A DNA stretch of 64,000 bases from Hymenopus coronatus (taxonomy: Eukaryota; Arthropoda; Insecta; Mantodea; Hymenopodidae). The position numbers and the translations under genes were made by a program. The notes beneath the pieces are model-generated. The model did not search any database. It saw only the letters and a program-made list of their open reading frames with translations, and was not told where the DNA came from. Numbering within the stretch: position 1 is the first letter of the stretch; each line of letters begins with the position of its first letter. Shown here in pieces: positions 56,481 through 64,000 of this stretch. The stretch covers positions 34,247,501 through 34,311,500 of the forward strand of contig CM060883.1 in assembly GCA_030762935.1 (NCBI GenBank). Reading direction: 5' to 3'.

Positions 56481-56799
56481 TCTAGCAAGAATGGGAACAC
56501 GTCTAACACACCGTCAGCCTGCCATCTGCTCTTATTGTCTGGATACTATGAATCGCACAACGAATGCCCATTGGTACGTAAACTAATAAGTAAACTTCAG
56601 TAAATTTCGTTCCTTGATTATTCACACTATATTATTTAGACAACATTGCATAGTTTAATATAATAATTGTGATCAAAGAGAAACTGTTGTGATGGACAAA
56701 AGTGTTAAAGTATAGAAATCAACCAGAGCTGCTGAAACCTGTTGCGTTTGTTTACATTACGGTGAAGTAAGGATGGATGAAGAATGGAGAAAAATGCCC
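56481..56799. other. Gap, possible LINE 5' flank
   Basis: On the minus strand this lies just upstream of the LINE endonuclease fragment and may be its old upstream sequence. No motif was recognised. Confidence 0.35.
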
Positions 56800-56875
56800 A
56801 CCCCCAGCCGGGAATAGAACTCCTAACACTTCGTGCACAGCAATTCATCTCCAACTAAGCTACGGGGCCAGCAGC
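56800..56875 (-). mobile_element. tRNA-like SINE head
   Basis: The minus strand reads GGCCCCGTAGCTTAGTTGG (A-box region) and AGGAGTTCTATTCCCGGCTG (B box with T-stem-like pairs). It is joined directly to a SINE-C tail and no separate tail is visible. Confidence 0.7.
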
Positions 56876-57085
56876 CCCTTTAACTCCTATGGCCGTATTG
56901 AGTTTAATGACATTTGAAGCAACTCGTTGATTGTAGGTATTGATATTGGGCTCTTCATTCCTGTTTTCAAAAACATGCACATTGACTCTCACACAAACGC
57001 TTTCAGACTCTGTAGGGAATATTGAATGGTTCTGATAAAAGAAAACTTCCCGGGAGTGAAACCGGAACTTTCGAGTGAAAATTAA
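56876..57085 (-). mobile_element. SINE-C tail and body fragment
   Basis: GGCCGTATTGAGTTTAATGAC, GAAGCAACTCGTTGATTGTAGG and CGCTTTCAGACTCTGTAGGG match SINE-C. The original head is decayed after CCGGAACTTTCGAG. Confidence 0.78.
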
Positions 57086-58807
57086 CTGAATTGTTGTAAT
57101 CTCTTCCTAGGGATTAACAATACCCTGCCTTTTTTCCCCTACCTAATGCATGGAACGGATATATGGAATGTACTACTTTTTGCGACTTAGGCGATTGAAA
57201 ATGTTACTGAAAAACAACTATTTCCAACTTCTATTGAGCATCTGATGACTAAATAAACAAATGAGCGTATTGGTGTAACTTATTGTGCAGGAAAATGACG
57301 CTCACTGACTACAGGAAACCTTCCTCCTCCAACATCCCTTCAATCACCTTATTCATAACCGTTAGCTTAGGAGGCGGCCATATACCGACTTGTTTTGCAC
57401 TCGCAAGAAAGTGAAGTGAGGTTGTCGCGAAGTTTCTCCATTTGAGAGTTCCCAGGCCACTATTTATTTTCGACCGGCCACTATTTATTTCGTGGTTTTC
57501 CATATTATTGCTGTGTGGATTATATAATTATATTTTCCAATCCCAATTTCCTGTCATTTCATTTCATCAGGCAAGTAGACGGCAGGTGAAGATATAGCGA
57601 TGTTCAGCTCTCTGCCCTGGTTTTCGGCGTTGGACGGGCCTTAAAGAGATCTCTAAGTGAGCAAAGGATAGTCCCATCGGCGTCAGGACATAACATCTGA
57701 AGAGTTAGGGACCCACTTGTGTCCAAGCCTCCCAGCCCTGATAGGGTCAACTTTTGTATCCTTTATTTAACTGCTTATTACCAGATGTTTCAATAAACAC
57801 AATAGGCGTTTATGCACTGGTATCAAATTTCTCCCTTGCTTCATGATGTAGATGCATAATCATATTCCTTAATACACGACACTAATTTTAATACTAATAC
57901 ATTATAGAGAACTTACTGTATAGTTATAGATACAAAATAACAGTTGAATAACATTGAATATTGTTGAAAGTTGAAAAGTAATCGGAGCTATTCGCATCTA
58001 ACATGCAGACGACTGTAGGGGGAAAATATTTTGAATATAATTTGATATACATATAATAAAAATATTGCCATAAACTAAACATTGATAAATAACTACTCAA
58101 AATAAATCACAAATTTCAATGTGTACGGACCCACTAAACATGAATATCTACCACAAATTAACTGGCAATTCGTTGTTAATTAATTTTATTCTGTGAACAT
58201 TAGAATGTCATTACTCCACAATAATGAGTTACATATTCAGATATATTAAATTGTCACTATTTAAAGAGATAGAACAAAACCTTAGTGCACAACGGTAATA
58301 TTTAACCTAACATTACAATTAGACTCATAATACAAACTTTAAAATGTTTGAATGCAATTTTTCACGATTTCACCTCTAATTAAGAAAAAGGGCTGTACAG
58401 CTTTTCTAATTAAAGGGGAGATGAAACAACATGTGGAGGATCGCTTTAAAACACAGAATTTATTTGAAACGATATTTTGTGATATTTAGACCTTTCTGAT
58501 GATACCCATTATTGATCGTTTGCATTGTTCAATGTCTTGTCATACTTTTAAACATACTCAGTGGTTTTTCTAAATTATATAGAAAGAGTACGGAATTTCA
58601 AGGCCAGGATAAACTGTTCATTTATTAAACATTGACTATCGCTACTCTCTTTACATCTATAACTAAAGTGAATGTAGATCAGACAGAAGAACGAGAGATT
58701 TTACATGATGTGTTTTCTCTGATAGCTCAATGAATAACGTGAAACTGCTGTGAGAATGCCATCCCACAAACCTGAATCAGTGGGCAGATCAACAAGGTGA
58801 TTTTGCA
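57086..58807. other. Longest repeat-free gap in the right half
   Basis: No H copy, SINE or coding signal. The left part (57,300-57,740) is less AT-rich, and the remainder very AT-rich. Short frames of about 64 codons carry no motif. Confidence 0.5.
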
Positions 58808-59661
58808 GTGAAGTGTTCCATTCTCATGACTTTCTCTACATCCCTGCAACAAATTATTGTTAAAAAGCTTATGATTCTATTTACTTCATGCTTATCGAGA
58901 AAAAATTGGGAGAAATAGTCTTATTACTTGCTTCCTTGTAAGTAGAAGCAAAATAAGGAGATACCATAGGTTAAAGTGATAGTTAAAAGCTGGCTGCTAT
59001 GAGACTGAAGTTTCTTTGTTTGTATGGGCAGAAGTTGACAAATTGCTGTATGAGATATAAGTTTTTCAAATCTGAAACCAAAAACAAGGAATATTTAAAA
59101 AACGATCAACTCCACGAAAATAAATATATATATAACGTCATTTTTGTGTTTTGGAGTGCTCTACTTTTTTTCTGAAGTAAGTTTTTGTCCATCTCTTACG
59201 GTTTAGCAGTTATGCAAAATTCCGTAAAATTCATCCAGAATAAAGTAGTCTTTAGAGGCTATTCCCAGAAAAGATATACATTTTATTTGTCAGGTAAACA
59301 TCTTTAATATGTGATATTTTAATCAAAATCGTTAGAGCCATTCTTGAGAAAATCAAAATTTTCGAAAAAAGTTCCATGTGAAGTGAAGCTGGGGTTGGGG
59401 ATTTTCTTGAAAATCTTCGTGTTACAACCTTGGAAGAAACCAAACTTACATTCCAAGTTTTGTATTCAACTGTCTTTTCGTTTTTGAGCTATGTTGTCCA
59501 CAAGCACACAGACACATACATGGACCTTTTAGTAAAAATGTGTTTTTCGATTCACGGGGACACAAACATGTACTTCCGGTGAATTCTCGGTATCCAATTT
59601 TTGGGTGGACTGCAATACTTTCTTTATACACAATGTACATACTACGTGTAAAGAAAGTAAA
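58808..59661 (+). mobile_element. H46, HINE-like element, full length
   Basis: The head is slightly degraded (CAGTGAAGTGTTCCATTCTC) and the rest intact to CTACGTGTAAAGAAAGTAAAA. The CA tract is CACAGACACATACATGG. Confidence 0.92.
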
Positions 59662-60211
59662 ATGTGTTGCTGCAGTCAAGGTTTCTTATCGAAGAGGACT
59701 GTTCATCCCTACAAGCTTCAGGTAGTGCACCAACTAAAAGCCTTGTGGTTTTCTCTCGCCTAGAGCATTTTGTGAAGATGAGTTTAATGACAAATTATGG
59801 AAGTCTGACGAATTATATTTTATCTGTAGGCTTGTAAACAAACATATTTTCATACATTGGCCACAAAATCATTCTCTTCAATTACAGCAGGAACTATTAC
59901 ACTGTAAGAAAGTAAGATTTGTGCGCCATGTCATCTTCTGGTATAACTGGCCCCTTCGTTATCGAGTATTATGAGGGAACAGAAACGACTTTGACATTAG
60001 CCTGGTAAGGGGAACATATTGAAACATTTCTTACTAGTGAAATTACACGTCGTTTTTCTTTGGTTTTCTTGCTTCAGAAAGATGGAGATAATAGTTACAC
60101 TGTGGGGGCTCTATTAATGTCATTAGGTGATATTTTCCAAATCAAATTATCTCTATTAAAAATGATATCACGTGGCCATCTAGATTCCCAGATTTGATCG
60201 TGTGCGATTTT
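59662..60211. other. Gap, nothing recognised
   Basis: No repeat family or coding signal found. Confidence 0.45.
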
Positions 60212-60363
60212 TTATTACTTTCTCTATACGCACCATGTACATAGTGTATAGAGAAGGTGTTGCACTCCACCCAAAAATTCGATACCGAGATTTCGACGGA
60301 AATATATCTGTTAGGCTCCCCAATATCCAAAAAAAGCAGTTTCACAAAAAGGTCCGTGTGTTT
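60212..60363 (-). mobile_element. H47, HINE-like 3' terminal fragment
   Basis: The hairpin end (ACTTTCTCTATACGCACC) to AAAGGTCCGTGTGTTTG, then unrelated sequence. The break lies at the microsatellite position. Confidence 0.9.
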
Positions 60364-60715
60364 GTTCCGGAAACTTTTTGATCACAACTCGTATTGTGTT
60401 GCTGTATGCAGAACTTGCGAACGACGTTAGAAGAATGTATGCGAGTGGATGATTGTCACGTGTGAGATATTATTCTCAAAAAAATAAACGGGGTATTGTG
60501 TTAGTTATGAACCAAATGCTATACTTATATAAAATGTTTACCTATATAGAAAAAAACTTAATTTAAAGGGTCCTTTTCTCTGCCAGACCTTATATTTATG
60601 CAAAAGTTTATTTCGATTAAAATTAAGTTTGTAAATAGTGAATTAAAGAGTGGCTTTGGTATCCAGTATTAAACGACTGAATGTAAGGAAGGTCATGAGA
60701 ATTAACACATGCCGT
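60364..60715. other. Gap with a short repeat shared with 45.2 kb
   Basis: 60,425-60,482 is the inverted counterpart of 45,224-45,285 (blocks AGAAGAATGTATGCGAGTGG and CACGTGTGAGATATTATTC). The rest is unrecognised. Confidence 0.7.
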
Positions 60716-61580
60716 TTTTACTTTCTCCATACGCACTATGTACATAGTGTATAGAGAAAGTATTGCACTCCACCAAAAATTCGATACCGAGATTTCACCG
60801 GAAATATATGTTTTAGGGTCCCCAATATCCAAAAAAAAAACATTCTCAAAAAGGTCCGTGTGTGTGTGTGTGTGTCCGTGTGCCTGTGAACACGATAACT
60901 CAAAAACGAAAAGTCGGTAAAATAACGAACTTGGTATTTAAGTTTAGTATCTTCCAGGGATGCGACACGAAGCTTTTGAGAAAAATCCCCCCACCCCCAA
61001 CTATCCTTTACATGGAACTTTTTTAGGAAATTTTGATTTTCTCAAAAATGGCTCTAACGATTTTGATTAAAATTTCGGACATTAAACATATTTACCTGTC
61101 AAATGAAATGTATATCTTGAATTTTCTGGGAATAGCCTTTGAAGAGTAGTTTATTCTGGATGAATTTTACTAAATTTTGAATAACTGCTAAACCGTAAGA
61201 GATGGACAAAAACTTACCACAAAAAATGTAGAGCACATTAAAACACACAATTTATGCTATATACATTTTTTTCGTGGAGTTCGTAGTTTTTGCGACCTTC
61301 CTTATTTTTGGTTTCTGCTATGAAAAACTTATACTTTTCTCATACTGGAGCTTGTCAACTCCTATCCATATAAACAAAGGAACTTCATTGACATAGCAAC
61401 CAGCTTTTAACTATCACTTTAACCTACGGTTGTCCCTTATTTCGCTCCTACTTACAAGGATGCGAGTAATAAGACTATTTCTGCTATTTTTTTCTGATTA
61501 GCATAAAGTAAATAGAAGTATAAGTTTTTTAAGAATTATTTGTTGCAGGGATATGGAGAAAGTCATGTGAATCAGATTTT
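60716..61580 (-). mobile_element. H48, HINE-like element, full length
   Basis: Complete, with an intact terminal palindrome. Short GT tracts lie at 60,859-60,876. The right end GTGAATCAGATTTTTT joins H49 through a single T-tract. Confidence 0.94.
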
Positions 61581-62407
61581 TTACTTTTCCTACACGTACT
61601 TTGTACATAGTGCATAGAGAAGGTATTGTATTCCACCCAAAAATTCAATACCGAAATGTTACCAGAAATACATGTTTGGGTCTCCCTGAATATAAAAAAA
61701 TAGAAAAAGGTCCGCGTGTGCGTCTGTGGACAGCATTGTTGAAAAACAAAAATCATTAAACACCAAATTTGGTATATAAGTTTGGTTATCTGCCAAGTAT
61801 ATGACACGAATATTTTCAAGAAAATCTTTCCACTGCGAACTACCCTTTACATAAGAAAAAATTTAGAAGTTGTTGATTTTTCTCAAAAAATGACTAACGG
61901 TTTTGATTAAACTCTTATATTTAAGATATTTACATGCCAAATAAAATGCACATCTTGGAAGTTTCTGGGAATATCCTCTAAAGACCTATTTATTCTGGAT
62001 AATTTTTATTGTATTTTTCATAACGGGTAAACCGTAAGAGATGGACAAAAATTTACCACACAAAGAATGTAGAGCACGTTAATACACCTCAATTTATATC
62101 ATACACATTTTTTTCGTGGAATTGGCCGTTTTAGAGATATTCCTTGTTATTGGTTTCAGCTTTAAAAAACTTCTATTTTTATCATACAGGGATTTGTCAA
62201 CTCCTGTCCACACAACAAAGGAACTTCAGTCAGATAGCAACCAGATTTTTACTATCACTTTAACCTAAGGTACTCCCATATTTTCCTTCTACTTACAAGA
62301 AAGCTAATGATAAGACTATTTCTGCTAATTTTTTCTCTAGTGTGAAGTAAATAGAAGCATTAGCTTTCTAAGAATAATTTGCTGCAGAGATGTAGAGAGA
62401 GCCATCA
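61581..62407 (-). mobile_element. H49, HINE-like element, tandem to H48
   Basis: The hairpin end (TACTTTTCCTACACGTAC) begins at the T-tract that ends H48. It runs to GTAGAGAGAGCCATCATTTT. It is more diverged than H48, so the pair is not a recent tandem duplication. Confidence 0.92.
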
Positions 62408-62525
62408 TTTTTTTTAAAAATATGTATTAAAGCTTAATCAGTAGGCTAAAAAATTATATCCTAATGTTAAAACTCTTTGATACCGTGTTTAATTTTCCTA
62501 TGCCGTAGAAATTACAGTTTTTCGT

Positions 62526-62790
62526 GTTTTTGTTTTGTTTTTTTGTTTGTTTTTTTAGTTTAACGTCCTTTAACCTGGTTGGTCATATCGGTCGATGAAT
62601 GAAATTGGTGAAATGATGCTCAAATGATCTCGGAGTCCATAGAGCTTAAAGTTACTTGGCATTCGTCTTCTCAGGATAAGGGAAAACCCCGGAAAAAACC
62701 TTATCTGGATAATTCACCCTATGTGAGATTCGAACTCGTGAGCTTTAGAATGTGAGGCAGTTACGCTACCACCACACTACCCAGGAGGAC
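62526..62790 (-). mobile_element. tRNA-derived SINE (family D), second copy
   Basis: T-rich tail at the left, body ATGATGCTCAAATGATCTCGG and CATTCGTCTTCTCAGG shared with 12,220-12,487, B box AGATTCGAACTCG, and head ACGCTACCACCACAC. Target duplications are unclear. Confidence 0.92.
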
Positions 62791-63393
62791 CTATTTTAGT
62801 TATTGTATTTTCTCGTATAAAACGAACGCCGTTCACTTCAACATTTATAGTATAATATAACAGTCAATCTAAAAACTCTGAAAAAGAAAGAAAACCTAGA
62901 AAGAGATATAACGAATAATTTAGCATGAAATCTGGTGTACGATCACGTAGCCCTTACCAATCTAATATCGAAACTGGCCTCAGGTCACGTCCATTACACT
63001 CAAATGAACATGTGAACGAGTTTCAGCGATATAGCAGTAGATATAATAGCCAGGAGTTAGCAAGCCCTGCTAGGGTTCCAATTTCAGGAGCCCCTCTTTA
63101 ATGTTATCACCCATTAGTGATTAAGCTAATATTACGTCGAATGAACAGCAATATATAGCCGTGCGTAAATGTGGGGTTACCGCATCCCCTTGCCATACGT
63201 GAACACGGATGAACAAGGTATAAGGAAGGATCAGGCCATGGGAACTCTGCATGCGATTATGGTGCATATATTACAGTGATTGGAGTAGCGTCAAATTGCT
63301 TTGGGTGCCTGAGGCACTTCAACCGATCCAGCACCGTCCAACACGGAACTGTGGTGTGCTTCACTGTCCCTCATACAAAAACACAGTAGGCAG
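62791..63393. other. Gap before the satellite, nothing recognised
   Basis: AT-rich to about 62,930, then more balanced sequence up to the satellite edge. No coding or repeat signal. Confidence 0.45.
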
Positions 63394-64000
63394 TGTTCTG
63401 TGAGGAGTCAGGATTTGGCAATTCCCACAAAATCATAAGTGGCAGAAATTGTGAGAAATTGGGATTTGTGAAATCTTAAAAAGTTCCTAACCGGTAGAAA
63501 TCTGTGAGGAGTCAGGATTTGGCAATACCCATACAGTCATAAGTGGTAGAAATTGTGAGAAATTGGGATTTGTGAATTCTTAAAAAGTCATAACCGGTAG
63601 AAATCTGTGAGGAGTCAGGATTTGGGAGTTCCTTCAAAACCATAACTGGTAGAAAAGTGTCAGAAATTTGGATTTGTGAATTCTTAAAAAGTCATAACCG
63701 GTAGAAATCTGTGAGGAGTCAGGATTTGGGAGTTCCTTCAAAACTATAACTGGTAGAAAAGTGTCAGAAATTTGGATTTGTGAATTCTTACAAAGTCATA
63801 ACTAGTAGAGATCTGTCAGTAGTCAGCATTTGGGAGTTCCTTCAAGATCATAAGCGGTAGAAAATTGTGAGAAATCGGCATTTGTGAATGCCTACAAAAT
63901 CACAACCAGTAGAAAACTAGAAATCTGGATTTGTGAATTCTTACAAAGTCATAACTGGTAGAACTCTGTCAGGAGTCAGAATTTGGGAATTCTTTCAACA
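63394..64000 (+). repeat. Satellite array, ~52-bp monomers in ~104-bp dimers
   Basis: CTGTGAGGAGTCAGG or its variants start at 63,398, 63,502, 63,605, 63,709 and 63,813, so the higher-order period is 103-104 bp. Each dimer contains a second related monomer (GAAATTGGGATTTGTGAATTC type), and both share the ending ATAACYGGTAGAAA. The next start is at 63,966, 153 bp on, which fits three monomers. The array continues past the window. Confidence 0.93.

Noticed and set aside
63394..64000. CRISPR array
   Set aside because: The repeats are contiguous and related throughout with no unique spacers, and the context is eukaryotic. It is satellite DNA.

Overview
This window looks like intergenic DNA of an animal nuclear genome. 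It is AT-rich, has no long open reading frame, no operon structure and no bacterial or phage signature, and it is packed with eukaryotic repeats: tRNA-derived SINEs, Tc1/mariner-type DNA transposons, LINE remnants, microsatellites and satellite DNA. The mariner-type transposase (helix-turn-helix head of the DUF4817 type plus a DDE tail) and the style of the SINEs suggest an arthropod, most likely a chelicerate such as a spider. That placement is inference. I found no intact protein-coding gene and no convincing functional tRNA or rRNA gene.

The dominant component is one non-coding element of about 860 bp, numbered H1 to H49 here. Its 49 full, truncated or interrupted pieces lie on both strands and, adding their approximate lengths, cover close to half of the window. 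The canonical strand starts with an A-tract and TCTGATGTG, carries ACTTTCTCTA near its 5' end and the inverted TAGAGAAAGT at its 3' end, has a terminal hairpin built on the perfect palindrome ACTATGTACATAGT, a second perfect hairpin inside, and a (CA)n-type microsatellite in the 3' third. This plan resembles Helentron-associated elements (HINE, DINE-1/INE-1 type). That class call is inference; the repeat itself is read directly. At least two subfamilies exist.

Layout. 1-2.9 kb: AT-rich, nothing recognised. 2.9-6.4 kb: H1-H3 and a 59-bp minisatellite. 6.4-8.0 kb: repeat-free and less AT-rich. 8.0-10.6 kb: two copies of an unclassified ~0.5 kb repeat alternating with H4 and H5. 11.4-20.5 kb: H6-H14 with nested SINEs. 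21.1-21.7 kb: a 618-bp MITE with mariner-like ends. 21.8-28.6 kb: H15-H20, SINEs and a jockey-like LINE tail. 29.4-45.6 kb: the densest H cluster, with tandem and inverted composites. 45.6-47.2 kb: a broken mariner-type transposon inside a SINE. 47.5-53.4 kb: H41-H44 and SINEs. 53.6-54.2 kb: a three-unit tandem repeat with a CTCF-like core in every unit. 54.3-57.1 kb: SINEs, H45 and a LINE endonuclease fragment. 57-58.8 kb: no repeat recognised. 58.8-62.8 kb: H46-H49 and a SINE. 63.4-64 kb: a satellite array of ~52-bp monomers in ~104-bp dimers that runs off the window.

The nesting gives a relative history. Several SINEs (A, B, C, D, F) have inserted into H copies and duplicated H sequence at their target, so those H copies are older. 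The mariner-type element inserted later into a SINE-C copy. Nothing here shows a working gene or pathway; the value lies in the repeat architecture.
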